53,078 nucleotides of DNA from Candidatus Enterenecus stercoripullorum (GTDB lineage: Bacteria > Bacillota > Clostridia > Oscillospirales > Oscillospiraceae). The DNA lies in contig DVKM01000002.1 in the NCBI GenBank assembly GCA_018716015.1, positions 1 through 53,078 of the forward strand, read 5' to 3'. The position numbers and the translations under genes are program-made. Shown one piece after another: positions 8,200 to 17,175 of the stretch. The notes below the pieces were generated by a model, which ran no database searches, was not told the DNA's origin, and saw nothing but the letters and a program-made list of their open reading frames with translations. Numbering within the stretch: the first letter of the stretch is position 1; the number at the start of each line of letters is the position of its first letter.

Positions 8200-9759
8200 A
8201 TGTTACAGGTCAAGAATCTGACTATCACCCATAAAAAGGATTTGACCACCCTGGTAGAGGGGCTGTCCTTTGTCCTGGCCCCCGGGGACCGGGCGGCGGT
8301 CATCGGGGAGGAGGGTAACGGGAAATCCACCGTCCTCAAGCTGCTCTACGACCCCGCCCTGGTGGACCCCTACGCGGAGTGGACGGGGGAGATTTTAGCC
8401 CAGGGGCTCCGGAAGGGCTACCTGGCCCAGGATCTGAGGCCGGAAGAGCTGAAGGCCCCGGTGGCGGAGTTCTGCCAGGCAATCCCGGCCTTCCAGGAAG
8501 CCACCCCCAGAGAACTGGCCCAATGCGCCCGGCAGATGGGGCTGGGACCGGGGCTGTTCTATGACAGGCGAACCATGGCCACCCTGTCCGGCGGGGAGCG
8601 GGTGAAGCTGCGCCTGGCCCTGCTGCTGTTGGACCGGCCGGATGTGCTGCTGCTGGATGAGCCGTCCAACGACCTGGACCTGGCCACCCTGGCGTGGCTG
8701 GAGGGCTTCTTGCTATCCTGTCCCGCCCCGGTGCTCTATATCTCCCACGACGAGACCCTGCTGGAGCGCACTGCCAACGTGGTCATCCACCTGGAGCGGC
8801 TGCGCCGGCGCACCCTCCCCCGGTGCACCGTGGCCCGGACGGACTACCGAAGCTATTTCAACGCCCGGCAGGCGGGCTTTGCCCACCAGGCGCAGGTGGC
8901 TCGGAAGGAGCGCTCGGAGTTTGATGCGAAAATGAAGCGGTTCCGGCAGATCCGGGACAAGGTGGAACACGCCCAGGCCACGGTCCCCCGCTACAATTCT
9001 GCCGGCATTCCCAACGCCTTTGCCGACGGGATGCTGAAAAAGAAAATGCACACGGTGCTGTCCATGGGCCGCCGGTTCGAGCGGGAGAAAGCGGACATGA
9101 CCCAGCTGCCCGAGTGGGAGGAGGCCATTTTGACCGCCTTTGACAGCGGCAAGGCCACCCTGCCCGCAGGCAAGACGGTGCTCCGGCTGGACCTGTCCCA
9201 GTTGAAAGCCGGGGAGCGGGTGCTGGCCCAAAACGTGCGGCTGTGGGTCACCGGACCGGAAAAGGTGGGCATCGTGGGGGCCAACGGCGTAGGCAAGTCT
9301 ACCCTTTTGAAATTGGTGGCGGAAGAATTGCTCCCCCGGAAAGATTTACGGGCCGCCTGGATGGCCCAGGACTACGGCGACCAGCTGCTGGGGGGCCAGA
9401 CCCCGATGGACCTGCTGGCTCCCTCGGGACACAAGGACGACATCACCCAGGCCCGCACCCTGCTGGGAGCTATGAAGTACAAGGCGGAGGAGATGGAGCA
9501 CCCGGCGGCGGGCCTCTCCGGCGGGCAGCGGGCCAAGCTGCTTTTCCTGGCCATGGTGCTGAACGGCGCCAATGTGCTGGTGCTGGACGAGCCCACCCGG
9601 AACTTCTCTCCCCTGTCCGCCCCGGTGATCCGGCAGGTGCTGACCGACTTCCCCGGCTGTATTCTCAGCGTGTCCCATGACCGGCTGTACCTGAGGCAGG
9701 TCTGTGACCGGGTGCTGGAGCTCACTCCGAAGGGATTGCACCCCGCCGGGGTGGACTGA
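8200..9759 (+). CDS. ABC-F family ATPase, antibiotic-resistance (ribosome protection) type
   Basis: Two ABC domains in one soluble chain with no membrane segment, as in ABC-F translation factors that bind the ribosomal E site. First domain: Walker A GEEGNGKST (36-44), signature LSGGE (129-133), Walker B LLLDEPS (150-156). A charged linker (about 205-300) is the region that reaches toward the peptidyl-transferase centre. Second domain: Walker A GANGVGKST (360-368), LSGGQ (439-443), LDEPTRNFSPLS (462-473). That last motif I associate with the resistance-type subgroup rather than EttA/Uup housekeeping forms. The attenuating leader supports drug-inducible expression. Which drugs it protects against cannot be told from sequence. 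Confidence 0.88.
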   Translation: MLQVKNLTITHKKDLTTLVEGLSFVLAPGDRAAVIGEEGNGKSTVLKLLYDPALVDPYAEWTGEILAQGLRKGYLAQDLRPEELKAPVAEFCQAIPAFQEATPRELAQCARQMGLGPGLFYDRRTMATLSGGERVKLRLALLLLDRPDVLLLDEPSNDLDLATLAWLEGFLLSCPAPVLYISHDETLLERTANVVIHLERLRRRTLPRCTVARTDYRSYFNARQAGFAHQAQVARKERSEFDAKMKRFRQIRDKVEHAQATVPRYNSAGIPNAFADGMLKKKMHTVLSMGRRFEREKADMTQLPEWEEAILTAFDSGKATLPAGKTVLRLDLSQLKAGERVLAQNVRLWVTGPEKVGIVGANGVGKSTLLKLVAEELLPRKDLRAAWMAQDYGDQLLGGQTPMDLLAPSGHKDDITQARTLLGAMKYKAEEMEHPAAGLSGGQRAKLLFLAMVLNGANVLVLDEPTRNFSPLSAPVIRQVLTDFPGCILSVSHDRLYLRQVCDRVLELTPKGLHPAGVD

Positions 9760-9853
9760 CTTCCCCTTGCCTTTTCCACCCCACCGGGAACCACCTACCG
9801 GCGGGACGGATATTTTTGTGAGGTTTTTCCCGCCTGACTTGCCCTCCCGCCTC

Positions 9854-9882
9854 TTGACTTGTCCTCCGCCGGAACGTAAAAT
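9854..9882 (+). promoter_or_regulatory. Promoter of pyrG
   Basis: TTGACT (9854-9859), 17-bp spacer, TAAAAT (9877-9882). The expected start is about 85 nt before the ATG. The leader holds a small GGCGCG/CGCGCC hairpin, and no terminator is seen in it. Confidence 0.7.
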
Positions 9883-9974
9883 AATAAAGTTATTTTATGT
9901 CAGAGAAACAGGCAGGGCCGGGCAAGGATGTCCGGGCGCGAGGAGGCCGCGCCTGCCGCGAGGGAGGAAAACGC

Positions 9975-11588
9975 ATGGCAACCGGCACGAAATTCATCTT
10001 TGTCACCGGCGGCGTGGTATCCGGCCTAGGCAAGGGGATCACCGCCGCATCCCTGGGCCGCCTGCTCAAGCAGCGGGGCCTGCGGGTGCGGGTACAAAAG
10101 CTGGACCCCTATCTCAATGTGGATCCCGGCACCATGAGCCCTTATCAGCACGGGGAGGTGTTCGTCACCGACGACGGGGCGGAAACCGACCTGGATTTGG
10201 GCCACTATGAGCGGTTCATCGACGAAAACCTCACCTTCAACTCCTCGGTATCCTCGGGCAAGGTGTACTGGAACGTGCTCAACCGGGAGCGGGCGGGGGA
10301 CTATCTGGGTGGAACGGTGCAGATCATCCCCCATATTACCAATGAGATCAAGCGCAACATCTACTCCCTGGAGGGAGAGGACACCGATGTGGCCATTGTG
10401 GAGATCGGCGGCACCGTGGGCGACATCGAGTCCCAGCCCTTCCTGGAGGCCATCCGCCAGGTGGCCGCCGAGCGGGGACGGCAGAATGTGATGTTCCTCC
10501 ACGTCTCCCTCATTGTGGCCATCCCCGGCTCCGGCGAGCTGAAGAGCAAGCCTACCCAGCACTCCGCCAAGGAGCTTCTGAGCCTGGGCATCCAGCCCGA
10601 CGTGATCATGTGCCGCAGCGATTCCCCCATTCCCCAGGATATTCTGGACAAGATCGCCCTATTCTGCAATATTCCCGTGGATCACGCTATCCCCAACCTC
10701 ACCGCCCCCATCCTCTACGAGGTGCCCCTGATGCTGGAGCGGGAGGGGCTGGCCAACGTGGTGGTCAAGCGGCTTGGCCTGATCTGCCACGCCCCCGACC
10801 TGACCGAGTGGGCCACCATGGTCCATCGGGCCAAGCACGTCCACGGTAGCGTCACCATCGCCCTGGTGGGCAAGTATGTGGCCCTCCACGACGCCTACCT
10901 GTCGGTGGTGGAGGCCCTCACCCACGGCGGCATCGAAAACGACGTAAAGGTGGACATCCAGTGGGTGAACTCTGAGTTGGTCACCGACAACAACGCCGCC
11001 GAGATCCTCTCCGGTGTCCAGGGCATTCTGGTGCCCGGCGGCTTCGGCGACCGGGGCATCGAGGGGAAGATCTCCGCCATCCGGTACGCCCGGGAACACA
11101 AGGTCCCCTTCCTGGGCATCTGCCTGGGCATGCAGATGGCGGTGGTGGAGTTTGCCCGCCATGTGTGCGGCATGGCGGACGCCCACTCCAGCGAGCTGGA
11201 CCCCACCACCACCCATCCCGTCATCGACCTGATGAGCGACCAGGTGGGGGTCACCGCCAAGGGGGGTACCATGCGCCTGGGCAGCTACCCCTGCCACCTG
11301 AAGGAGGGCAGCCTTGCCGCCCAGGTCTACGGCGCCCTGGAGATCAACGAGCGGCACCGCCACCGCTATGAGTTCAACAACGACTACCGGGAGGAGCTCA
11401 CCGCTGCCGGGCTGTCCCTGTCCGGCCTGTCTCCCGACGGCCACCTGGTGGAAATCGTCGAGCTGCCCGGCCACCCCTGGTTTGTGGCCGGCCAGTTCCA
11501 CCCGGAGCTGAAGAGCCGGCCCAACCGGGCCCATCCCCTGTTCCGGGGCTTCATCGGCGCGGCCAAGCGGTACGGCGAAGACAGCTGA
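9975..11588 (+). CDS. pyrG: CTP synthase
   Basis: Makes CTP from UTP, ATP and glutamine. The 537 residues comprise the N-terminal amidoligase ([15 protein letters not shown] at about 11-25) and a C-terminal class I glutamine amidotransferase. The nucleophile is Cys383 in GICLGMQ, with the late GQFHPEL supplying His/Glu. The open frame extends 26 codons further upstream, but GAGGGAGG sits 7 nt before the chosen ATG and the family begins with this short lead into TKFIFVTGG. Confidence 0.97.
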   Translation: MATGTKFIFVTGGVVSGLGKGITAASLGRLLKQRGLRVRVQKLDPYLNVDPGTMSPYQHGEVFVTDDGAETDLDLGHYERFIDENLTFNSSVSSGKVYWNVLNRERAGDYLGGTVQIIPHITNEIKRNIYSLEGEDTDVAIVEIGGTVGDIESQPFLEAIRQVAAERGRQNVMFLHVSLIVAIPGSGELKSKPTQHSAKELLSLGIQPDVIMCRSDSPIPQDILDKIALFCNIPVDHAIPNLTAPILYEVPLMLEREGLANVVVKRLGLICHAPDLTEWATMVHRAKHVHGSVTIALVGKYVALHDAYLSVVEALTHGGIENDVKVDIQWVNSELVTDNNAAEILSGVQGILVPGGFGDRGIEGKISAIRYAREHKVPFLGICLGMQMAVVEFARHVCGMADAHSSELDPTTTHPVIDLMSDQVGVTAKGGTMRLGSYPCHLKEGSLAAQVYGALEINERHRHRYEFNNDYREELTAAGLSLSGLSPDGHLVEIVELPGHPWFVAGQFHPELKSRPNRAHPLFRGFIGAAKRYGEDS

Positions 11589-11603
11589 TTTTTCTGCAAA
11601 ACA

Positions 11604-11648
11604 AACAACACCCTCTCCCAACTTCCGGGAAAGGGTATTGTTCGTTTT
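11604..11648 (+). terminator. Terminator of pyrG
   Basis: Stem of about 15 bp with small mismatches (AACAACACCCTCTCCC at 11604-11619 against GGGAAAGGGTATTGTT ending at 11642) followed by TTCGTTTT. It lies between convergent genes and may serve both strands. Confidence 0.8.
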
Positions 11649-11670
11649 CTGTCCTCTTAAACAGGGGAAC

Positions 11671-12141
11671 TCAGAAGCTGACCTCATACCAGTACCAGTG
11701 GTCCTCGATTTTTTCCGTGTACTGCCGGTTGTCTCTCTCCGGTTCCTCCCAGAGCCAACCGTCGCCGCTCTCCACAAACTCCACCTGCACGCTCTGATAG
11801 CCCATGGGCACATCCTCCGGAGAGTAGTAAAATCCCGAATAGGTGGAGGATGGCACGAGGCCGAAAGCAGAGGTCTGAAACTCCACCATGCCGGTCTGGG
11901 GGTAGTAGGTCACTTTCCAGCCGTTATAGGTATCCCCCGCGGAGTATCCATGGTAGTCCCGCAGCTGGGCCGGGTCGGTGTCCAGCAGCGCCTCCACATA
12001 GGCGTTCAGCTCCGCCTGGTGCCCCTGAACATATCGGGCCGCCATCGACTTGGACGGGCGCAGGGCAACCCAAGCGCCAGCAAACACCACCAACGCCACA
12101 ATCCCGCCAGCGATCCATTTCCTCTTTCTGCTTTTCTCCAT
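11671..12141 (-). CDS. Small membrane-anchored protein of unknown function
   Basis: 156 residues with a basic N-terminus (MEKSRKRK), one membrane segment (about 9-27) and a tryptophan/tyrosine-rich extracytoplasmic part (YYSPEDVPMGYQSVQVEF, ending EDHWYWYEVSF). GGAGGT lies 9 nt before this ATG, while the frame extends 18 codons further with no ribosome site. I do not recognise a named domain. It looks like a single-gene unit convergent with pyrG. Confidence 0.7.
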   Translation of the reverse strand: MEKSRKRKWIAGGIVALVVFAGAWVALRPSKSMAARYVQGHQAELNAYVEALLDTDPAQLRDYHGYSAGDTYNGWKVTYYPQTGMVEFQTSAFGLVPSSTYSGFYYSPEDVPMGYQSVQVEFVESGDGWLWEEPERDNRQYTEKIEDHWYWYEVSF

Positions 12142-12349
12142 TGGGCAGTCACCTCCGCCGTTGCCCGGCGCGGCCATCCATGGGCGCCGCCTCATTCTCC
12201 TCTATTCTTTCACGTTCTAAACTTCTCTTTGCAATTTATTCGCCCACAGAATGTACCAGATTCCGTAAATTTTCAAGGGAGAAGCCGGAAAATTCAAACA
12301 AACTTAAAAAAATTAGCTTGGGAAAGTGACGGGGTTCGGAAACCGCCCC
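12142..12349. other. Intergenic stretch, A+T-richer
   Basis: About 208 bp between two minus-strand genes, with a run of A/T near 12285-12320. I see no clear terminator for the DUF1846 gene and no clear promoter for the downstream membrane protein gene. Confidence 0.4.
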
Positions 12350-13840
12350 TCACTTGTGAAACAGCTGGTTGGTCTGGTACTGGGGGGAGCAAGTCAGGCG
12401 CAGCCCCAGGCGGGAATAGATACCGCTGTCCACCCCGGACAGGATCACCGAGGAGTGGGCCTCGCAGTCCCGCAGCTGGGACAGGCTGTCCAGGGCCTCG
12501 GCCGCCCGGGGGTCGGTGGCGGCGGAGATGGCCAGGGCGATGAGAATCTCGTCGCTGTGCAGCCTGGGGTTGTGGCTGCCCAGATGGTTCACCTTCACGT
12601 TCTGGATGGGCTCGATGGCCGAGCGGGAGATGAGGTGCACTTCCTTGTCAATCCCCGCCAGACGCTTCAGGGCGTTGAGCAGCGCCGCCGAGGACGCCCC
12701 CATCAGCGCCCCGGTCTTTCCGGTGACAATCTCTCCGCCTGGCAGCTCAATGGCCACCGCCGGCTCTCCGGTCTCCTCCGCCCGGGCGGTGGCCGCGGCG
12801 ATCACCGGGCGCATATCCTCGGTGACCTGGGCCTGCTTCATCAAAAGCTCCAGCTTGAACACGATCTCGTCGCTGCCCTGCCCCCGGCGGCGGTCGCACA
12901 GGGCGGTGTAGTACCGCCGCAGGATCTCCTGCCGGGCGGCGGCGCACACCACGCCGTCGTCCACGATACAGCTGCCCGCCATGTTCACCCCCATGTCTGT
13001 GGGGGACTTGTAGGGGCTCTCCCCGCCGGTGATCTTCTCGAACATGGCCGCCAGCACGGGGAACACCTCCACATCCCGGTTGTAGTTCGCCGTGGTCTCC
13101 CCATATGCCTGGAGATGGAAGGGGTCGATCATGTTCACGTCGTTGAGGTCGGCGGTGGCCGCCTCATAGGCCAGGTTCACCGGGTGGTTCAGCGGCAGGT
13201 TCCAGATGGGAAAGGTCTCGAACTTGGCGTAGCCCGCCTTCACCCCCCGGCGGTAGTGGTGGTAGAGCTGGCTCAGGCAGGTGGCCATCTTCCCCGAGCC
13301 GGGGCCCGGCGCGGTGACCACCACCAGGGGCCGGGTGGTCTCAATGTAGTCGTTTCTGCCATACCCCTCATCGGAGACGATGTGGGCGATGTCGTGGGGA
13401 TAGCCGGGAATGGGGTAGTGGAGATACACCTTCACCCCCAGCGCCTCCAGCCGGCGCTTGAAGGCGTCTGCCGCGCTCTGCCCGGCATACTGGGTGATGA
13501 CCACGCTGCCCACATACAGACCCTTTCCCCGGAAGGTGTCCACCAGGCGCAGCACATCTTCGTCATAGGTAATGCCCAAATCCCCCCGCACCTTGTTCTG
13601 CTCAATGGCGGCGGCGTTGATGGCGATGACCACCTCCACCGACTCCCGCAGCTCCAGCAGCATGCGGATCTTGCTGTCCGGGGCAAAGCCGGGCAGCACC
13701 CGGGCGGCGTGGTAGTCGTCAAACAGCTTGCCCCCAAACTCCAGGTACAGCTTGCCGCCGAACTGGGCGATGCGCTCCCGGATGCGCTGGGACTGGGTGT
13801 CCAGATACCGCTGGTTGTCAAATCCAATCTCTCTTGCCAT
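12350..13840 (-). CDS. DUF1846 (UPF0371) family protein
   Basis: 496 residues matching the conserved DUF1846 family from the start ([20 protein letters not shown], then [18 protein letters not shown]) to the end. The centre has a glycine-rich [12 protein letters not shown] segment (about 210). The biochemical role is not established. The frame opens 16 codons earlier at 13888, but the promoter -10 is at 13897-13902. That puts the earlier ATG at or before the transcription start, so the internal ATG, which also fits the family N-terminus, is preferred. Its ribosome site is weak. Confidence 0.9.
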   Translation of the reverse strand: MAREIGFDNQRYLDTQSQRIRERIAQFGGKLYLEFGGKLFDDYHAARVLPGFAPDSKIRMLLELRESVEVVIAINAAAIEQNKVRGDLGITYDEDVLRLVDTFRGKGLYVGSVVITQYAGQSAADAFKRRLEALGVKVYLHYPIPGYPHDIAHIVSDEGYGRNDYIETTRPLVVVTAPGPGSGKMATCLSQLYHHYRRGVKAGYAKFETFPIWNLPLNHPVNLAYEAATADLNDVNMIDPFHLQAYGETTANYNRDVEVFPVLAAMFEKITGGESPYKSPTDMGVNMAGSCIVDDGVVCAAARQEILRRYYTALCDRRRGQGSDEIVFKLELLMKQAQVTEDMRPVIAAATARAEETGEPAVAIELPGGEIVTGKTGALMGASSAALLNALKRLAGIDKEVHLISRSAIEPIQNVKVNHLGSHNPRLHSDEILIALAISAATDPRAAEALDSLSQLRDCEAHSSVILSGVDSGIYSRLGLRLTCSPQYQTNQLFHK

Positions 13841-13896
13841 TTTCTCTGTCAGCGCCGGCTCCCCGGCGCCTCCCCCCTCTCCGCTCATTCCTCAAA

Positions 13897-13925
13897 ATTT
13901 TACCACAGCCGCCGGGATAGGACAA
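13897..13925 (-). promoter_or_regulatory. Promoter of the DUF1846 gene
   Basis: TTGTCC (13920-13925), 17-bp spacer and TAAAAT (13897-13902) on the minus strand. Transcription should begin near 13889, giving a leader of about 50 nt. Confidence 0.6.
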
Positions 13926-13946
13926 GGCTTTTCCCGCCCGGAGGTA

Positions 13947-13979
13947 TAAAAAGCCCGCCTTTTCGAGGAAAAGGCGGGC
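13947..13979 (-). terminator. Terminator of rpsF-ssb-rpsR
   Basis: Perfect 11-bp stem (GCCCGCCTTTT with AAAAGGCGGGC), 5-nt loop, followed on the minus strand by TTTTTATA. It is 18 bp beyond the rpsR stop. Confidence 0.92.
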
Positions 13980-13997
13980 GCTTTACAAAATTCAGGA

Positions 13998-14240
13998 TTA
14001 GTCCGTCACATAGGGCAGCAGAGCCACGTATCGGGCCCGCTTGATGGCCTCGGTCAGCTGGCGCTGATGCATGGCGCAGGTGCCGGTGGTGCGGCGGGGC
14101 AGGATCTTGGACCGCTCGGACAGGTAGCGCTTGAGCTTGGCCGCGTCCTTGTAGTCGATGTGCTCCACCTTGTCCACGCAGAAGGCGCAGACCTTGCGGC
14201 GCTTGCGGTTGCCGCGGGGCTTCCCATTATCCATAGCCAT
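13998..14240 (-). CDS. rpsR: 30S ribosomal protein S18
   Basis: 80-residue small-subunit protein that forms a heterodimer with S6. Contains [15 protein letters not shown], the [15 protein letters not shown] motif (about 46-60) and a C-terminal [11 protein letters not shown]. The early CxxC (residues 18-21) suggests the zinc-binding form. AAGGAGG lies before the ATG. Last gene of the rpsF-ssb-rpsR operon. Confidence 0.97.
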   Translation of the reverse strand: MAMDNGKPRGNRKRRKVCAFCVDKVEHIDYKDAAKLKRYLSERSKILPRRTTGTCAMHQRQLTEAIKRARYVALLPYVTD

Positions 14241-14273
14241 GATGGCAAAACCTCCTTATTGGGCTCCTTCCAG

Positions 14274-14726
14274 TCAGAAGGGCAGGTCGCCGTCGTCATC
14301 GGCAAGCTCGGCAAACTGGTCTTCATTGCCGGAGGGGATGCCGTAGTCAACAGGCGCAGGGGCGGCGGGCCGGGCAAAGCTGCCCCCCCCGCTGTCGCCG
14401 TCCCGCTTGGAGTCGCCGAAGTAGATATTGTCGGCAATGACCTCCGCGGAGCGGCGCTTGCCGCCCTCCCGATCGGTCCAGTCCCGAATCTGGAGGCGGC
14501 CCTCCACCACGGCCATGCGGCCCTTGGTGAAGTATTTGGAGACGAATTCCGCGCTGGCGCGCCAGGCCACAATGTCAATGAAATCCGTGGCCCGCTCGCC
14601 GCCGTCGCGGCTTTTGAAATCCCGGTCCACCGCCAGGGTGAAGGAGGCCACGGGGGTCCCCATCTGGGTGTGGCGAAGCTCGGGATCACGGGTCAGCCTG
14701 CCCATGAGAATGATACGGTTGAGCAT
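14274..14726 (-). CDS. ssb: Single-stranded DNA-binding protein
   Basis: OB-fold protein protecting ssDNA. The 150 residues start MLNRIILMGRLTRDPELR, and the disordered tail (about 110-143) ends in the acidic tip DDDGDLPF used to recruit partner proteins. GAGGAGGG precedes the ATG, overlapping the rpsF stop region. Between rpsF and rpsR, as usual in Firmicutes. Confidence 0.97.
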   Translation of the reverse strand: MLNRIILMGRLTRDPELRHTQMGTPVASFTLAVDRDFKSRDGGERATDFIDIVAWRASAEFVSKYFTKGRMAVVEGRLQIRDWTDREGGKRRSAEVIADNIYFGDSKRDGDSGGGSFARPAAPAPVDYGIPSGNEDQFAELADDDGDLPF

Positions 14727-14740
14727 GTTCCGTTCCCTCC

Positions 14741-15037
14741 TCAGGCGTCCTTGCTGACGATGATGGAGCGCATGATGCCGGTGTTGATGCGCATCAGACG
14801 GTCCAGCTCAGCCGGGAAAGCGGGGTCGGCGGTGAAGGTCATTAGGACGTAGTAGCCCTCGTCCAGATCGTTGATGAGATAGGCCAGCTTGCGCTTGCCC
14901 CATTCCTCCACCTCGGTCACCGTGCCGCGGCTCTCGGCCAGCTCCTTGAAACGGGCCACCAGGGCGGCGGTCTCCTCCTCGCCCAGGGTGGGGTTGATCA
15001 CGTAAAGCACTTCGTAGTTGCCGGTCAGTTTTGCCAT
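14741..15037 (-). CDS. rpsF: 30S ribosomal protein S6
   Basis: 98-residue S6 with the YEVLYVINP start and the WGKRKLAYLINDLDEGYYVLM core. First gene of the operon. AAGGAGG lies about 8 nt before the ATG. The preceding leader folds strongly and may be the site for S6:S18 feedback. Confidence 0.96.
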   Translation of the reverse strand: MAKLTGNYEVLYVINPTLGEEETAALVARFKELAESRGTVTEVEEWGKRKLAYLINDLDEGYYVLMTFTADPAFPAELDRLMRINTGIMRSIIVSKDA

Positions 15038-15057
15038 ATTCTTTGCACCTCCTTATG

Positions 15058-15123
15058 GACATATGGCCTCCGGTCTCCTACCGGAGGCAAGGATGTCGCT
15101 GCCGCCTGCTCATGAAGCGGCAG
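15058..15123 (-). promoter_or_regulatory. Folded rpsF leader, candidate S6:S18 binding element
   Basis: Two hairpins on the minus strand: CTGCCGC/GCGGCAG (15117-15123 with 15099-15105), then an element with outer stem GACAT/ATGTC (15093-15097 with 15058-15062). An asymmetric internal loop leads to an inner 8-bp CCTCCGGT/ACCGGAGG stem. S6:S18 autoregulation through a leader motif with a CCG bulge is known in bacteria. That this leader is that motif is an inference. Confidence 0.5.
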
Positions 15124-15131
15124 ACTAAATT

Positions 15132-15159
15132 ATTATATCCAAATTCACCCGTTTGTCAA
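15132..15159 (-). promoter_or_regulatory. Promoter of rpsF-ssb-rpsR
   Basis: Perfect TTGACA (15154-15159) and TATAAT (15132-15137), 16-bp spacer, minus strand. Confidence 0.85.
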
Positions 15160-15199
15160 GACTTTTCCGGGAGAGATTTCTATTTTTTCTTTGAAAAAC

Positions 15200-15228
15200 T
15201 TGCTTTTTTCGCCTGCTGGGCGTATCAT
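15200..15228 (+). promoter_or_regulatory. Promoter of the SprT-like gene
   Basis: TTGCTT (15200-15205), 17-bp spacer, TATCAT (15223-15228). Confidence 0.6.
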
Positions 15229-15292
15229 AGAGGCTCCGGTGAATCTCCGGCCGGCCCAATGGCCCCGCCGGGCGCGTAAGGAGGCAGACCCC

Positions 15293-15811
15293 ATGGCAAA
15301 TCAGCAGCAGCGGCTGGATGCGCTCCTATCTCAGGTCATCGCTCAAGCCAAAGCACTGGGCATCCCCGTCTCCCCCCACATCTCCCCCAGGGTGCGCGTC
15401 AACCGCCGGGCCAAGACCCGGTTTGGCTGCTGCCGCACCACCTGGTCGGGCCACACCATCGAAGTGGCCGCCGCCCTGTGCGGCGCCCAGGAGAACGCTG
15501 TGCGGCAAGTGCTGGCCCACGAGGTGCTCCACACCTGCCCTGGTTGCGCCAACCACGGCCCCCAATGGCGATGCTGGGCCAAGCAGATGAACGAGGCTTA
15601 CGGCTACCATATTCAGCGCACCGACAGCTATCAGGCCCTGGGACTGAGCGATCCCCGCCCGGTGCGCTACCTGGTGGTATGCCAGTCCTGCGGCCATCAG
15701 ATCCCCCGGATGAAACGTTCCCCCCTGGTGGACAATCCGGAGCGGTACCGCTGCCGGTGCGGCGGCAGGCTTCAGGTCTTTCCCGGCAGCGGGCAATCCG
15801 TGCCCACCTGA
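15293..15811 (+). CDS. SprT-like zinc metalloprotein
   Basis: 172 residues with the metallopeptidase motif HEVLH followed by TCPGCANHGPQW, which supplies the further zinc-ligand region. The C-terminus is a zinc ribbon (CQSCG, then CRCGG). This arrangement is that of the SprT domain with its zinc-binding SprT tail. AAGGAGG lies 7 nt before the chosen ATG, while the frame extends 34 codons further over the promoter. Substrate unknown. Relatives of SprT/Spartan act on DNA-linked proteins, but that cannot be assumed here. Confidence 0.87.
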   Translation: MANQQQRLDALLSQVIAQAKALGIPVSPHISPRVRVNRRAKTRFGCCRTTWSGHTIEVAAALCGAQENAVRQVLAHEVLHTCPGCANHGPQWRCWAKQMNEAYGYHIQRTDSYQALGLSDPRPVRYLVVCQSCGHQIPRMKRSPLVDNPERYRCRCGGRLQVFPGSGQSVPT

Positions 15812-16129
15812 GCGCTGGCCGCGCCGCCCCCGTTTGTCACAACCGGAGGACTGCTCTCCTTTTTGCAGGATTCCACACCAGAATTCGTCATTTTTCTGAC
15901 GACGTTCAACCGGTATCCCCCAGTGAACAAACGCACTTCCGGTTCAAAAATCATTGCGCTGCAATTATTTGATAGAACAACAGCCGGTGAACAATTTTTT
16001 GTTCACCGGCCGTTGTTTACTTTCCAGCAGTTTTGCCCCAAAATCTTGTGCAGGTTTTCCTTCAAAATCCCTTTGACGTACCGCATAATAGGAGATATAC
16101 TGACGCACATTGAGAACAGTCGTTTTCCC
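15812..16129. other. Gene-free stretch between convergent genes
   Basis: Holds a weak GGAG/CTCC hairpin with TTTTT near 15845-15866 (possible terminator of the SprT-like gene), a TCGTCA/TGACGA hairpin at 15885-15902, and the large terminator at 15976-16020. No supportable gene. Confidence 0.6.
15976..16020. terminator. Bidirectional terminator hairpin
   Basis: 17-nt arms with one mismatch (AACAACAGCCGGTGAAC with GTTCACCGGCCGTTGTT), a T-rich 8-nt loop and short T-runs on both sides, between convergent genes. Confidence 0.75.
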
Positions 16130-17032
16130 TCATGGATCCGGCCGCAGCAAAATCCGGTGGTCCCGCTCCGGGTCATAGTCCAGGGCCATCAGCTCCATGG
16201 CCACCTCCACCGCCGCGGCGGCCCGGGCCCGGTTGGACACCGGAATGACCGTCAGCCCCGGGGGAAACAGGCCGCTACTTCCCAAGGCGGAGATGACCGC
16301 CAGGTCCTCCGGCGGGAAGTGCCCGCAGGCCTCGATGGCCAGCAGGTCGCCCACCACCACCCCTTTCCGTCCCCGGTGGGCTTCCAGAAAGGGGCGCATA
16401 TCCCGGCCCACATGGACAAACACGTCCTCCGGCGGCGTGGCCCCCGTCATGGTCTGGAGCAGCCCCCCGCTGCGCACCCCCTCCAGCATGAGGAAGGGGC
16501 GGGGTTCTCCCAGCATGTCGGCGGCCTGTCCCAGCAGGGACGGATAGTCGGGCAGCACCTTATAATAGAGGGAGTCATTGTTGTCGCTGTCCACAAAGAT
16601 GATGGGCTGCACACAGGGGGGATCCAGATGAGCCACCGCACCGCTGCCCCGGTCCAGCATGAACAGGATGCCTGGGGACAGCGCCTGGATCTGCCGCCAC
16701 CTCTGCGCTAGGCTGTCCACCTCCAGGATGCAGGCGAACAGCTCCCGGGCGGCCAGTTGGCCGGCCAGCTCGCTGGCCAGGTCCATCAGGGCCACCCGGC
16801 GTCCCAACGACTGCCCGGGCAGCGTGCTGACCAGGATGACCGCCCGCCCGGGCCTGCTCCTGGCGGCTCGGGCCGGGGAGTAGTTCAGCCGTTTGGCTGT
16901 GGCGATCACCTTCAGCCTGGTAGCGCTGCTGATCTTGGCCCCACCGGAGTGGTTCAGGGCATAGGACACTGTGGCCACGCTGCAGCCGCACGCCCTGGCA
17001 ATCTCCCGCATGGACACCCGCTTTTTCTCCAT
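16130..17032 (-). CDS. LacI/GalR-family transcriptional regulator
   Basis: 300 residues. The N-terminal HTH reads VSMREIARACGCSVATVSYALN (about 6-27), with the hinge at SPARAARSRPGR. The C-terminal periplasmic-binding-like effector domain (about 60-300) diverges from the best-known members. The frame extends 16 codons upstream, but the HTH fits the chosen ATG, preceded by GGGGGAA. It is divergent from glycogen phosphorylase, which is its most likely target (inference from position only). Confidence 0.85.
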   Translation of the reverse strand: MEKKRVSMREIARACGCSVATVSYALNHSGGAKISSATRLKVIATAKRLNYSPARAARSRPGRAVILVSTLPGQSLGRRVALMDLASELAGQLAARELFACILEVDSLAQRWRQIQALSPGILFMLDRGSGAVAHLDPPCVQPIIFVDSDNNDSLYYKVLPDYPSLLGQAADMLGEPRPFLMLEGVRSGGLLQTMTGATPPEDVFVHVGRDMRPFLEAHRGRKGVVVGDLLAIEACGHFPPEDLAVISALGSSGLFPPGLTVIPVSNRARAAAAVEVAMELMALDYDPERDHRILLRPDP

Positions 17033-17175
17033 ACCGTTCCCCCATCTCTCCCATGGCAGCCCCATCCCTGCCCGCTGCAATCCCTCGATCTCTACCGGTC
17101 GATTCTATCATAACAGACTTTTCCCCCCAGGGAAAGTAAAATTCTCTGCTTTCCCCTTCAGAAAGGAGATTTTTT
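17033..17175. promoter_or_regulatory. Divergent regulator/glgP intergenic region with inverted repeats
   Basis: Contains tandem dyads: TTTTCCC/GGGAAAG around 17119-17136 and GGAAAG (17131-17136) with CTTTCC (17149-17154). A TAAAAT at 17137-17142 between them could be the glgP -10. These are candidate operator sites. The match to any known LacI operator is weak. Confidence 0.35.

Noticed and set aside
9883-9974. Reiterative-transcription control of pyrG as in Bacillus
   Set aside because: The predicted start region lacks the GGG start tract needed for that mechanism.
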